Shown here one piece after another: positions 23,665 to 34,730 of a stretch of 64,000 nt of DNA (position 1 is the first letter of the stretch; the number at the start of each line of letters is the position of its first letter). The notes beneath the pieces were generated by a model that had not been told where the DNA came from, ran no database searches, and was given only the letters and a program-made list of their open reading frames with translations. The translations under genes were made by a program, and so were the position numbers. This DNA is from Apophysomyces variabilis (Eukaryota > Mucoromycota > Mucoromycetes > Mucorales > Mucoraceae), in contig MZZL01000401.1 in the NCBI GenBank assembly GCA_002749535.1, positions 625,165 through 689,164 of the forward strand, written 5' to 3'.

Positions 23665-25321
23665 CCTTTTTTAATAGCCCATCACGACCAGCCTATTCCG
23701 TACTATCCTCTAATACAAGTTCTGATAGTAATGGACAGTATGGATCAGGCAGCGGCTCTTCACCTGTGTTGAATTCATTCACCAATGCTGCTATCATCAT
23801 CGCCCAAATCATCGTAGTGACTGTGATCATTGTGTTCTTATTCCGTAAAGGTTGGATCAAGGTACGTCGATATTGATGTTATTTTTTTGCTAGTGTTGTG
23901 GTTAAGCTATTGCTTGCTTACCATGCCTGTATAATAGATCCTGATTGGGTTTTTCATGATTGTTGTCTTATTATTGCTTGGCTTTATGACGTACCTATTA
24001 TTACTGCAAGTAGCGGGACATGCATGACTTTGCATTGTTTATGCTGATACATTTTATTCATTTAGTAATCTCGTTCAAGTCTTTTCTATACCCCTGGATT
24101 ATATTACCCTGGTCTTTGCATTATGGAATTTCACTGTTGTTGGTCTTGTATCTATCTTCTGGAAAGGACCCTTATGGTTACAGCAATGCTATCTCACTGT
24201 CATGAGTTCCTTGATGGTATGTTTCTGCGAAAGCGGCATGCGGATGTTTTGTGTTCTGATATAGAGTATCAGGCATTTGCAATGACAGGCTTGGAGCAAT
24301 GGACGACATGGATCCTACTGGGGCTGCTTGCCATTTGGGGTAAAGTCAAGGCAAAGTCAGGCTTGGGTCATTTCTAAAAATGAATGGCATGCATTGTAGA
24401 TCTTATCGCTGTTCTTTGCCCTTTTGGTCCTCTTCGGTTATTAATTGAAAGTTCGAGAAGAGAACAGCGAGAGGTTCCGGCATTGCTGTACTCGGTCAAC
24501 GCTGTATGGTTCATGATGGCTTCGGGAGATCAACTCTGCTTTTCGGGTAGCTTGGCAGGTGACACAAATGGTAATTCACGGATCGAGCCTACGAACAGTA
24601 AGGATCGGAGCTCGTGCGAAAGCACGGACCCGGCTGCACGGAAAAGGGCAGCAACGCATACTTCTTTAACCGAAACTCTCCAAAGTCATCCGAGTTCTTC
24701 AGATTACGAACCTTCTACGACATCAACCTCTCCGTTACAAAGAAATCGGTCTGCGAGGGAAAATTCAATAGATAATGACGAAGAAGAAGAAACCATTCAT
24801 TCCTCTCAAACCAGGACAGAGACAATCCATGGCGAGGATGACCAAAGTCAACGGCAAAACAGAACAAATGTTTTGCAGAATGATAATACCGACGAGAGAG
24901 ATGAAGAAGACGGTAACACGGCTTTTACTTTAATTGTTGTTAAAATTTGGTTTTTACAGTGGAAAGAAGCGGTTTAAAGCTTGGTTTAGGCGACTTTGTA
25001 TTCTATAGTGTTTTAATTGCGCGTGCAGGTAAGCGACATCCAGCTGCGGATGATGATAAAAGTGAACTGATTTTTACTATGACCAAAAAAAAACCACCAC
25101 CACCACCCAAAGCTATGTATGACTGGATCACGACTGTGTGCTGCACGATTGCAGTACTTACTGGATTAACTGCGACGATTTTTCTGTTAGCCATATACAA
25201 GAAGGCTCTGCCGGCACTGCCAATTTCGATTGCATTTGGTATTTTATTTTACTTTGTCGCCAAGACCGTTCTAGTGCCATATGTCGGAACACTTTGCGTT
25301 TTTGGTATGGTTGGTCTCTAA
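22962..25321 (+). CDS. Presenilin-type aspartyl protease with an N-terminal MYND zinc finger
   Basis: Exons: 22962-23278, 23353-23574, 23678-23861, 23938-24005, 24066-24216, 24273-24339, 24400-24912 and 24960-25321; 627 residues with all phases consistent. Residues 17-56 are a MYND finger (Cys17, 20, 28, 31, 39, 43, His52, Cys56). The rest is presenilin, the catalytic subunit of gamma-secretase-type intramembrane proteases. Successive membrane segments include LVIKPVVVCIVLSIFWVKV and NAAIIIAQIIVVTVIIVFLF. The first catalytic Asp337 is in WDLIAVLCPFGPLR and the second, Asp519, in GLKLGLGDFVFYSVL; PAL is at 592-594. A hydrophilic loop of about 130 residues separates the two catalytic segments, as usual. 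Exon 4 uses a GC donor (CT|GCAAGT), the only way to keep frame. The Tyr normally before the first Asp is Trp. 25029-25112 could be an additional in-frame intron of 84 nt. Confidence 0.9.
23631..23661 (+). repeat. TC dinucleotide microsatellite in presenilin intron 2
   Basis: About 15 tandem TC units form the polypyrimidine tract upstream of the acceptor AATAG at 23677. Length variation here could affect recognition of the exon that starts at 23678. Confidence 0.9.
24006..24065 (+). other. GC-AG intron of the presenilin gene
   Basis: The donor is GCAAGT and the acceptor CATTTAG. The preceding exon ends TTATTACT and the next begins TAATCTC; CT plus T gives Leu and restores the presenilin frame leading to PLDYITLVFALWNF. 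The only nearby GT donor (GTAGCG) would put a TAA directly after the junction. Confidence 0.85.
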
Positions 25322-25807
25322 TGCATGAATGATATACCCTGCTCTGGCCTCTTTTTCGTTCTTTTCTTTCATTCGCACAACAAAAGAAATTGTACAGGAC
25401 AATACAAAGCATAAACTTTAAGGTTATTTGGGATTTTTCAGCGTCTCTCTCTGATCCCGATCCTCTTGCACCACATCTCCCAAATTGTTGCTGTGTCACC
25501 TAGGTTCCCATTGTGTTCATACAAGACAGGTATAGAAACATGAGGTTAAAAATTTATCGCGAAGCAACAAAAAAAGTTTAATTTATTTTGCGAAAATGTA
25601 TTATCACTAACTGGCAAACGATTAATCAATAAAGCATAAAAATATATAGAGTGTATATCGGAAAGGGTGGCTTTTTTTATCTGTTCCATATGGAACCTTT
25701 TTTTGTTTTTTTTTAAGTGGGCATTGTTTTCCCTTTATCTTGAAGGGTATATAATAGAAGCGAAATCTTAGGGAAAGAAGAACAAAAAGAAAAAATAAGG
25801 AAGGGTA

Positions 25808-26959
25808 TCATGACGAATGGCTCACAGCGTTGATTTCAGACCGTAAATGGGGAGATGTCGAGATAGGACCGTAGAACACGGATGCTGGGGGACTATGAAG
25901 TGGTTTATAACTATTTTCGCTGTTATGACTTCGAGGCGATGCGTTGAGATCATATTCCAATTCGCAGTCTTTATGTAATGGTGGTGTTGATAGACTGGAT
26001 ACGGATGGTAAAGTGACCTTTGTTTCATCCTCATTATTAAGTAAATTCCGAATAGAAGGTGTCCCAGGCGTCGAGGATGCGGACAGGGAGGAGGATGGGG
26101 ATGTGCAAGAGAGTTGTGGTCGTGCGTGGGGATTGTGGAGAGGAGGTAGGCGCACCATGTAGGAGGATGAGGAGGTGTTGGTTGTGTTGGTAGAAGAGGA
26201 GGAGGAGACTGAGGATGGTGTGAAAGCTGAGAAGGCCTGCTGTCTCCCGTGACTGGATACAGATCCTGCCAGGACCGGCTGACGATCATATTCCGAGGCG
26301 ACGTTGCGATGGCCGTGATCTTCGTCATCCTCCTCTCGCAGTCTTTTCTGTCTTGACCATCGTCGGCTATTTTGGGACTGGGAGGTATGCAAAGGGTGAG
26401 GATAATACATATCCCCGCATGATGGACCGGAATGAATGTGCGCCAAACGATGTGTATCCCGCTCTAGCAAACCGAGCGAGTCCAGATCTTGTCCCTGGCG
26501 CTCGAGCGCCATCAACAAATGTTGGTCTTTCCCGGAATCGAGCAGTGCTCGTAGGATATCTTCGATCACGCTCAGTCGCTCTTCGATCGCTTCCACCGAA
26601 CAACCGGAACTTGGTTTGGTCACCTTACTTCCCCCAGCTCCGTTACCGCCACCGCCGCTGACACCGCTGTTGTTGGTGTTGGTGTTGTTGTTGTTGTTAC
26701 TGGTCACAGCACCACTTGAGGCTGAAGGACTCGTCGAACCGTGCGAGAGTTCGGTGGGCTGGGTAGGAATATGCGACGATGCTTTCGAAGATATTGTGTA
26801 CTTGCATTCGACGTTTGCTTTGATACAACCTTGACAACGAACTTGGCCATCACATTTGGTTTTCTTCCGTCGACATTCGCCACATGCGCTGACCACCTTG
26901 AGTCGTTTACGTCTTGTCTTGTCCACCGTGACGTGCCTATTGTTATCACTAGAAATCAT
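25808..26959 (-). CDS. Zn(II)2Cys6 fungal-type transcription factor
   Basis: A single-exon frame of 383 residues. The binuclear zinc cluster is near residues 26-52: CGECRRKKTKC, a short loop, then CQGCIKANVEC, preceded by the basic TRRKRLKVVSA. This binds DNA in the nucleus. A low-complexity Ser/Asn/Gly stretch follows, then a short predicted helix (VEAIEERLSVIEDILRALLD, about 121-140) that could be the dimerisation coil. The remaining 230 residues are Ser/Pro-rich and look disordered, which suits an activation region. There is no fungal-specific transcription-factor middle domain, so the protein is short for the class. The target genes cannot be inferred from sequence. The purine-rich tract just upstream (about 26970-27060) is probably 5' leader or promoter. 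Confidence 0.9.
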   Translation of the reverse strand: MISSDNNRHVTVDKTRRKRLKVVSACGECRRKKTKCDGQVRCQGCIKANVECKYTISSKASSHIPTQPTELSHGSTSPSASSGAVTSNNNNNTNTNNSGVSGGGGNGAGGSKVTKPSSGCSVEAIEERLSVIEDILRALLDSGKDQHLLMALERQGQDLDSLGLLERDTHRLAHIHSGPSCGDMYYPHPLHTSQSQNSRRWSRQKRLREEDDEDHGHRNVASEYDRQPVLAGSVSSHGRQQAFSAFTPSSVSSSSSTNTTNTSSSSYMVRLPPLHNPHARPQLSCTSPSSSLSASSTPGTPSIRNLLNNEDETKVTLPSVSSLSTPPLHKDCELEYDLNASPRSHNSENSYKPLHSPPASVFYGPISTSPHLRSEINAVSHSS

Positions 26960-27927
26960 TGATCGACAAGGAAAAATAAAAAGAGAGAAATAGAGATAGA
27001 GATGGGAAGCAAAAGAACAGAGAGGAAAAAAAGAGAGAGAGAGAAAGAGAGAGCTTAGAAGAGGGGGAAAAGAAGTGAGTTCTGGGCTCTTTTTTCTTTT
27101 TTTTTGGCTCTTTGCGGGGGGTTCCCGTTGCCACCGCCGATGATGGACATGATGAACGTGACAAGTTACTCTTCTATGGGGTGATGACGCCCGACAGTTG
27201 AAGGGTGGCCTCCTTTATCGGCCGGATGTGAACCCGTGGACCGTTACCTATCCCGTGTTGGTGTCTCTGTCGCACATAGGCAATCAAGCTCCATGCTACC
27301 GAACGATGTCGTCTACATCCGTTTTCAAGATTCCGGCACGTTCTCGTGCTAATTTCCATCTATATACAAGGTTTGCTTATTTCGGGACAATGACCACGAT
27401 GCCGCCCTGCACTTTGCGCCACAACCCAAGCAACCGAAATGGTTCGGTTCCGACTGCGCGCTCACTCCCCTGGATATCTCGCTTATATCTGTCTCCCTTT
27501 TCCTTTGCTCGATTATTCCCGTTCATTTGCTCTATCTCTTCCTCTTTCTGTTTCTCTATTGCTCTTATTTAGTTTGCTTACATTTTTTTCTAGTAGTCCG
27601 TTCTGTCAAAGGTTCTTTTCCGTCCTGCCCCGAGATTAAAACAGACGGCGGCGATATGGCCGATCCTCCGCAGAATGACAGCCCCGAAAACTTTCGGATG
27701 CGGAATATTACATGTTTAAACATTACCATGGATAACTGCCAAGGAAACACAGCTGATCTTCATTTTTCACTTATTAGATTGAAGTTAATTTTTCACGGAT
27801 AAAAAATGTGAAACTTTCTGCCTGTCGTTTCTTTAACGGAACAAAAACGAAGGAATGACGGAGAAAGAGAGAGAGAAAAAGAGATCATCAGGATCGAATT
27901 AAAATCCCATAGGACGAAACGTTGTAA
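26960..27927. other. Intergenic region between the Zn2Cys6 gene and TRM5
   Basis: It contains a GA-rich tract (26970-27060) upstream of the regulator and the 3' flank of TRM5. Several short frames exist on both strands but none has a domain or splice support. Confidence 0.5.
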
Positions 27928-29753
27928 TCACGGAGCTTCGAATGCAACGTGGGGACTGAGGTGGAACGATAAACAATACATATTCTTCTTTGGTGCAACA
28001 GTACGCACCCAATATAACGTGCTGCTGGATTCATCCACGGGTGCACCCATCACTTCACGAACACGCTGTGACACATTTTAGCTCAACCGGAAACACAGTT
28101 CAGTTGAAATTGCCATTATCAAATTTTACCTGGAAAATATCCTGCTTTGGATCATTACTCCTTGTGAAACAATGACAATGAATCTGTGGAAGTTTGGCTG
28201 ACGGTGTTGCCTGAAAAAGGTGCATCTGATCGCGATAAAGCCCGCGGAACACATCTAATTCGTCGCTGTATTAATAAGTGGGTAATAGAAACGTGGTTAC
28301 AAACCTAAAAACTCAATGGCCGTCTCCGGTAAATTCATAACAAAGTGATCAAACGTCTTCCACTGGTGTTGGCTTCGCATATCCAATACCGCCTTCCGGA
28401 TAAATGAACGCCCATCCATGTTATACGTCCTTACATTATGGACCTAATGTAGAGTTGCAGAAGTTATGAAAAATAAGGTTCAGTATATTGGGATTATGAG
28501 TGCGAGCGATCTTGCCTTGTTCAGCTCAACGTTAAAATTCAGCCATTCAAATGACGACGGATTAAGGTCATTGGCGTATACAACACAACCTTTCTTAGCA
28601 GCCGGCAACGCAAATGGACCTACACCAGCAAAAACATCACCTAAATTTAAAGGAAGGAAAACGATTATTGAGAAAGGCCCCATAACTTTTTTTTGTGTCA
28701 GCGCAAAGCAATGTATCACTAACAGATTGATTCGGCACGGCGAAACTGCTTAACTAATCTTTCATGTTCAGATTGCAGACGCGAATTCCAGTAAACCCTG
28801 GCAAAGTCGAAACGGAAACGGCAACCGTTTTCGGCCTACATTTAATGAATCAATGATGGCAAACCAGGTTAGGTTGTTGGTACGTTACCAACTGTGCTAC
28901 CGTATCGCTATTTCCAGCCAAGACTTCCATTTGGAAATTGCGGAACGTATTGTCGATCGCATGGGTTTTGTTGACAACGCTTGTGATCTTTTTGTTTTTC
29001 TAATAACAGCAGATATCCGTTATACAAACGCGTGAAAAATCCAACATGTCATGCATACGTCCAAAATGACTTGACCAATCAAATGTTTGTATGGAAGATA
29101 TTCCTCTTTCAAGTTCAAATGCGCTAGAAGCAAAGAAGAAGAAACGCCCTCATGTCAGCGATAGGTTATCAAATGCTTTTAGTGGAATTTATCCTACCAA
29201 TGTGACCAATCTGCGTATATGATGAGGGTATCTCAACTGATTCCTTTGGCATGACCGCACGCAGGATTTGTTCTACCAAAGCCTAGTTTATCTCCCAGTG
29301 AAGCATTTGGAGCATCTAGCTTTTTTCGTTTACCTATGCTCCAATCGTCATATGTCACTTCAAAAGTATGTGTAACGATAGCAATAGCCTCTTCTATTTT
29401 GACCTTCGAGTCTCTGGGCAGCTGTGCGATATCTGAAAACAAATTAGACGAGACGAAACTGAGTTTTGCCTCGGTCACCTTCTTCACGCAAATCCAGTCT
29501 CAACAAGACTAGCTTTGATTGACTTGATTCCGGATCAGGAATTATGTTATCCAATGGTGGCTGGTTTAATAGCTCTCTGCGCAGGGTATGAATATTTTCA
29601 TTGCGATCTTCGAATCACTCATTACTTCAAATGAATGAATGAGCTAATCTTCTTCGAAGGCACGCGAAGAGCCAATGTCTTAAACGTTCGCTTGAACGCA
29701 TCACGATCGAGTGTTTTCATTCCCGGCTGTCTAATTGGTGAGAAGTCTACCAT
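27928..29753 (-). CDS. TRM5: tRNA (guanine37-N1)-methyltransferase Trm5
   Basis: Eleven exons: 29753-29626, 29576-29479, 29432-29334, 29272-29198, 29123-29059, 28999-28889, 28835-28724, 28640-28516, 28443-28301, 28265-28130 and 28065-27928; 409 residues, all phases consistent. The enzyme methylates G37 next to the anticodon, using S-adenosylmethionine, in cytosol and mitochondria. Diagnostic blocks in order are [58 protein letters not shown], the SAM-binding [53 protein letters not shown] and [10 protein letters not shown]. Length is slightly short of yeast Trm5 (499) because the N-terminus is compact. The intron after NVELNK uses a GC donor (AAG|GCAAGA). The ATG at 29753 precedes the conserved GMKTLDR. 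Confidence 0.95.
28444..28515 (-). other. GC-AG intron 8 of TRM5
   Basis: Donor GCAAGA after AACAAG, acceptor ACATTAG before GTCCAT. Splicing gives [14 protein letters not shown], the expected Trm5 block. No GT donor nearby keeps the frame. Confidence 0.88.
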
Positions 29754-30363
29754 GGTGTGGAATTACACGGTGGGTTGTGCTTGCTGATTTTACTATAGAC
29801 AAGTCTTCTTCGCTGAGGAAAGGTGGACACTCCGACAGACAGCCAATGGCTGCGCGTCTTTACGGTGAGGACGGTATGTTACTTGCACATAGTGACAGCA
29901 GCCTAACGAAGCCCATGTACCAAAAGCCTCCAGCATGATAGTTTAATGATATTGTTTTATTAATCGTTGTTTCTTTTTTTTTCAGTCCTCCATGCGGTCC
30001 TCTGATCATTTTCATAATGCTATCACTCAGCAAATTACTTTGCTTGTATTTTAACGTGAGCACATTCATTCCGTCTACTGCATTGTCAAAGAGCCTATAA
30101 TGTGGAAATTGTTTCCGCCATCATCCTACGCACGTACTTTCTTTAGTCGTGGTACTATCATCTACTGACCAAATTTTGCCAGTTGCCCTTAGCGGTTGGT
30201 CATGAAATAAAGTAGCAGTTTGTAATCCTTTATATCATTGTTTATTTTGGTTTCTCATATTCATCTGTTGCGCGCGAAAAGAAACTGCTCATTATTGTTC
30301 GCTAGATATGTGAGTGTGTCACATCTTATCAATATGAATCTGAGAAACTGAAAATGTTTGAAA
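29754..30363. other. Short intergenic region between TRM5 and the ABC transporter gene
   Basis: It holds the TRM5 promoter and the 3' flank of the ABC transporter gene, both on the minus strand. No additional gene seen. Confidence 0.5.
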
Positions 30364-32975
30364 TTAATCACCATTCGCTGTATCACTATTTCCTTTTCCC
30401 TTCTGGTTTTGCCACATCTTATAGTATATGCCTATTTAAAGAACCATTAACAGCTAAGCTCGAGACACTGCTACTGACAAAGCAAACTTTAAGTTACCTT
30501 GCTCATCTTTTATCAGATCGTCATGTTTTCCGCTTGCAACAATTTCACCTTTATCCACGACAAGAATGATGTCTGCATTAACCACTGTAGAAAGGCGATG
30601 GGCAACAATAATTTTGGTCTGCCCAGAGGTATGATTGTATAATGCGTCTTGTATAGCTCTTTCAGTGACATTGTCTATAGAAGACGTGGCCTCATCCAGT
30701 ACAAGAATAGGTGCATTTTTAATTATGGCCTTTACAGAGTATCAGTCAGTCAAATAGTGTTTTATGAAGTTGACATATCTTACCCTAGCTAAAGCAACGC
30801 GCTGTTTCTCACCACCACTAATCTTGAGCCCTCTCTCGCCTACGATGGTATCATAACCTAAGTGGGATAATTAAGCTTGATCCTTATGGATCTGTCACGT
30901 GAATAATGTAAAATTACCCTTGGGCAATTTATCCATATGTTCAAGTTGGGCTATCCGAATAGCCTGCTTGAATTCTTCTTCAGAGGCGTGATGGTTACCG
31001 TAATATACGTTTGCACGTATTGTGTCATTGAATAACACGACATCCTGTATTAAGGGAAACGGGACAGATAAGACGCAGCTCGCTGATGTCAAGCAATCTC
31101 TAGCCCACCTGCGAAACTACTGATATCTGTTTACGTAACGAATGTTGCGTAACGTTCGAAATATCCTGTCCATCAATACGTATTTCTCCAGAGCTCACGT
31201 CAAAAAAGCGCAACAAAAGGCGGAGAATAGTAGATTTTCTAATGATACATAAGGGTTTACACCAATAAACCGTCAATAACGCTACTTGCCCTGCACCAGT
31301 TGAACCAACAATTGCGGCCGTCTGACCTTTTCCGACAGAAAATGTCACATTATGCAGAAGCGGTTTTTCTGAATCGTATGCAAATGTGACCTTTTCTGAA
31401 AAGCAATTATTCGATAAGAGAGTATATAGCGTATCGCGGACTTACCGAATGATACATTAGCAGAGTTCACAGTCAACTCGGTAGCGTCAGGCTTGTCAAC
31501 AACAGTGGGAGATTCATTCAAAATATCGAGCACCTCTTCAACTTTGGATAACATCTGCACAAAGTTGACATACGTAGAAGATAATCGAGCCATCTGCTCA
31601 GTTACTTAGTAAATGACCGGGCCATTAATAGTGGATTTCGCGTTTGTAACGTACTGGCTGGCATATTTCATTCATATATGTAAGGAATACAAGAAAACTT
31701 CCAGTTCCAAGTTTGTGGTCGGACTTTTCGTAGTGTAACTTTGCCAAATAAGCTCCCAAAAGAACACCAGAAGATATGATAACATGTTGCACCGTACAAA
31801 GCAAATTGACTGTGGCCTGAACCTTTCCATCAGCCTGCTGTTGGTTGGAGACAAAAGACTGGTAGCGAGATATCTCGTAGTTCTCTGTGGTGAAGTATTT
31901 GACAGTTTCATAATTCAAAAGAGACTCAGCTGAATACAATAGTAATTTGTTGTTAACGAGACTATAGAGTCAAAGTATTATGAACCCTACATGCTGCTGA
32001 GTATCCTTCGCGATGAATAGCGCGCTCTTCCAGTCGCTGTCGTTTCCTATCACCAATTTATTAAATGTTCCTACAGTCTTTTGGTTGGAAGCTGGTACAT
32101 ACTGCCGTTCCGAAAGAAGGTAAGTCACCACAATTAGTACGACCATTGTACCAACGACGATAGTAGCAACGCCTAGACCATATTCATATGTGAAGTAACC
32201 CACACCAAGCGCTGCACGAAAAAAAACACTTCCAAGAACGTGGACCAAGGATGTTATAACGTGCGCCACAGGTCCGGAAGATCCTCGCTCTAATGTTTGA
32301 AGCACTGCCCCATTCTTTCGCCCAAGGTGGTAATCTAGTGAAAGCCTAAGATATTTCCATATAAGTCTCTGTGAAGCTGTACAACATGATGATCCAAGAT
32401 TATTATTACCTATGCAGATGTGAAAACACTAAGACCGCCGTTCTCTCATTGGAATATTCACGTATTGGTTCAAACGTTTGAAACCAAAACCATCCCAGCA
32501 AACCCTGTTGAAAACATATTAGATAATGTCTGGGCCTTTTGCATAAGTGGAAGGTACCTGAGAATGCATAAATTTCAAGCCGAGGTACAATGTAAACGCT
32601 TGCAAACCTAAGGTGGAGAACGTAAAAAAAGGGTTTAGAAATAGTGCTTTAAGTCGGAAGTAGATTACTTATTGCCCCTGCGTTGTCGGCGTTGTCTACT
32701 ATGACTCTAAGTTGCATTATCACAAGGGTTCCACAAACATGCTGCAATACTAGGAGAACAAAGCTCAGTATTAGCAGTACCCGCAACTTCCATTTGTCCG
32801 GCCATGCCATGCGTAAAGCAAAACTGAAGGCACCATGTCTTCCAGATTCAGATATGGACTTTTGGGCGCTAGAAGGCTTTAGAAGATGATGGCCAACAAA
32901 AACGCTTGCCACCGTTACTATCAAAGCACTAATAGTAAGTTTTAGGTGAGTTAAATCCGCTATGGCAATATCCAT
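30364..32975 (-). CDS. Half-size ABC transporter, HMT1/ATM1 (ABCB) type
   Basis: Thirteen exons: 32975-32669, 32607-32558, 32504-32410, 32345-32103, 32046-31991, 31929-31655, 31593-31446, 31395-31290, 31238-31109, 31044-30918, 30857-30784, 30729-30498 and 30431-30364; 636 residues, phases consistent. It has an N-terminal hydrophobic segment (about 12-32), then a six-helix transmembrane domain with [12 protein letters not shown], a hallmark of HMT1/ATM1 transporters. The nucleotide-binding domain has Walker A GSTGAGKST (about 422-430), signature ISGGEKQR (525-532), Walker B ILVLDEAT (545-552) and the switch AHRLST. HMT1 proteins move thiol-metal or phytochelatin complexes into vacuoles; ATM1 proteins export sulfur compounds from mitochondria. 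No clear mitochondrial presequence is visible, so an HMT1-like vacuolar role is the better guess. The Walker A codon Gly427 is split by a GC-AG intron. Confidence 0.92.
31239..31289 (-). other. GC-AG intron inside the ABC transporter Walker A codon run
   Basis: Donor GCAAGT after GGTGCAGG, acceptor ATCATTAG before AAAATCTACT. Splicing yields GAG|KST and so completes Walker A. Using the overlapping GT (GTAGCG) breaks the frame and destroys the motif. Confidence 0.9.
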
Positions 32976-33104
32976 AGTGATTTAGAGAGATCTAAACTGG
33001 ATCATCAACTTGTGAGAGTTATATATTTTATCGAGGATAAAACTCCGATATTTTTCTGTTGCACCACATACACAGAATCTGAAGCTATCACTAATGGCAT
33101 ATTC

Positions 33105-33857
33105 CTATCTTGTTACATGGAGGCAATCTCCTATTTTGCAATTTGGGCAAACTAAAGATGGTTGAACAAATCTTGGAAGACCATCAACAATCTCCCATGT
33201 TTGGGGGTTGTATATCACATCAGAAGTTTGCTGGCAACGCTGACATAGAACATTTACTGTTTTACGGTCCTTTTCCGGGTCGAAGACAGTTGAAATGTTT
33301 TGTCTGGTACGTAAATTCGTACGTTCGATCATATAGGCTCCCTTCGGTAGCTCCACGTTGTCTTTGGACGTAAACTTTCTTCCAATTCCCAAATACCTCA
33401 AAAGACCTTGTTCTTGTAGTGTACTGGCCAGCTGAGTAACAAAACGCTTCAAATTTTCTTCAGGAAACGCCATCTCCACTGGCAATGCTTCTCCGGCTGA
33501 GTTCATCTTTATAAACTCGTACGGGAACCCTACGGCGTCTTCAGTCAGGTACCACCGGTTTGGTATGATTAGATTCTTGTCGCAGCTGTTTAACTTGACT
33601 GGAGACGAAATGGTGCCAGATTTATCTGCGATAGTTTCTTGAACCATAATTTCACCTTCCTTCAATTCCTCATGATGATGCAAAAGGACTAGTTCAAAAT
33701 GGCTTTCTAGACCGCTTTCAGAAAACACTTTTGCAATGGCTTTCCATTTATCATTATCAAGATTAGAGCAAACGAAATCTGCAGCCTCGTTGATAGATGG
33801 AAGTTTGTTGAACTGTTCTACGCTGTAATAGGGGATTGGGAGAAGACAAGTCGGCAT
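33105..33857 (-). CDS. Unknown protein with C-terminal zinc-ribbon-like motif
   Basis: A single-exon frame of 250 residues starting MPTCLLPIPYYSVEQFNKLP. Ordered-looking sequence continues throughout, with no membrane segment. Near the C-terminus two CxxC pairs occur: VLCQRCQQ at about 204-211 and LVCPNCKIGDC near 236-246. These could bind one zinc ion as a ribbon. The upstream half includes charged helices (FELVLLHHHEELKEGE) and a segment EENLKRFVTQLASTLQEQGLL. I do not recognise the family. It is transcribed in the same direction as the ABC transporter, 130 bp upstream of that gene's start, so both lie in a minus-strand gene row. It is almost certainly a real gene because of length and composition. 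Confidence 0.8.
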   Translation of the reverse strand: MPTCLLPIPYYSVEQFNKLPSINEAADFVCSNLDNDKWKAIAKVFSESGLESHFELVLLHHHEELKEGEIMVQETIADKSGTISSPVKLNSCDKNLIIPNRWYLTEDAVGFPYEFIKMNSAGEALPVEMAFPEENLKRFVTQLASTLQEQGLLRYLGIGRKFTSKDNVELPKGAYMIERTNLRTRQNISTVFDPEKDRKTVNVLCQRCQQTSDVIYNPQTWEIVDGLPRFVQPSLVCPNCKIGDCLHVTR

Positions 33858-34380
33858 AATTAGGGTAAAGTTTTTTTAGAAAGATGATGTACACCTATAT
33901 ATGGTTGATATTATATCATATAATCCATTAGATGTGAATTCTCAGTTTGTTATCACTTAAAGTCGCGTTGCGTTCACCCTAGGACAGGTCCAGACTTATA
34001 GGATATTAGTGTCACGACAGAACTGCGATTTCAAGAAGCTTCTCTGATGTCAAGTAAAATAATTTTTGTATATTGAGATAGAGTTTTATGAGGAGAAGTC
34101 TCCGTCAAGCGAAGATAAACCTATTAATCCCGAGAAAACATAAAAGTTTAGGCCTTGATACTCTTGACTTTAACGAACAATTTAGGTATAAATAACTAAT
34201 CCGGTGGGTAGAAGTTTGTTTAGAACAGACTCACTAGGTTGATTCATTGGATAGATGACATATGAGGTTTGAGTATTATGTCTGTAAAGCATGCACGTTT
34301 TGTGGAGAATCTAGCGATGTAGTATCATAGATATGCCAAGAACTCTTACGTCGTACAAATTTAGTGTAAGTGGTAGATAT

Positions 34381-34730
34381 AGAAGTGTGCCACACTTCTC
34401 AAAAGCTTTGCCTTCTTGTACTCTTTCATCAGCGCTCCCAGGTTGAATGTTGGTGTCTGTTATACGGCGATCACGCTTAAACAGAGCTTAATTCTATACA
34501 ATAGAGAATCTTTTGATAAAGTGTCATGGATACAAGATGTTATCTTAATTGCACAAATATAGCATGAACGCTGGATACAGAAGTGTGGTACACTTCTCAA
34601 AAGCTTTGCCTTTTTGTACTCTTTCATCAGCGCTCCAAAGTTGGATACGCATAACTACCATATAATGATTTCTTTCGAAGTGAGAATGATAGAAAACAAT
34701 AAAATTTAGAGCTTAATTCTGTATAATCCG
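34381..34730 (+). repeat. Diverged tandem duplication with a conserved short palindrome
   Basis: Two copies start at 34381 and 34579, 198 bp apart. Each begins with an inverted repeat (AGAAGTGT, 3 bases, ACACTTCT). A conserved block (CAAAAGCTTTGCCTT, then TTGTACTCTTTCATCAGCGC) follows. A second shared block, AGAGCTTAATTCTRTAYAAT, occurs at 34483 and 34708. The blocks are conserved while the sequence between them has diverged and changed length. No coding potential is apparent. Confidence 0.75.

Noticed and set aside
25822..26328. Pro/His-rich 168-codon minus-strand frame within the Zn2Cys6 gene
   Set aside because: It is a shifted frame of the same low-complexity coding sequence and has no domain.
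26990..27060. GA-rich tract as a functional repeat
   Set aside because: Simple purine-rich leader or promoter sequence of a kind seen upstream of several genes here; no further structure.
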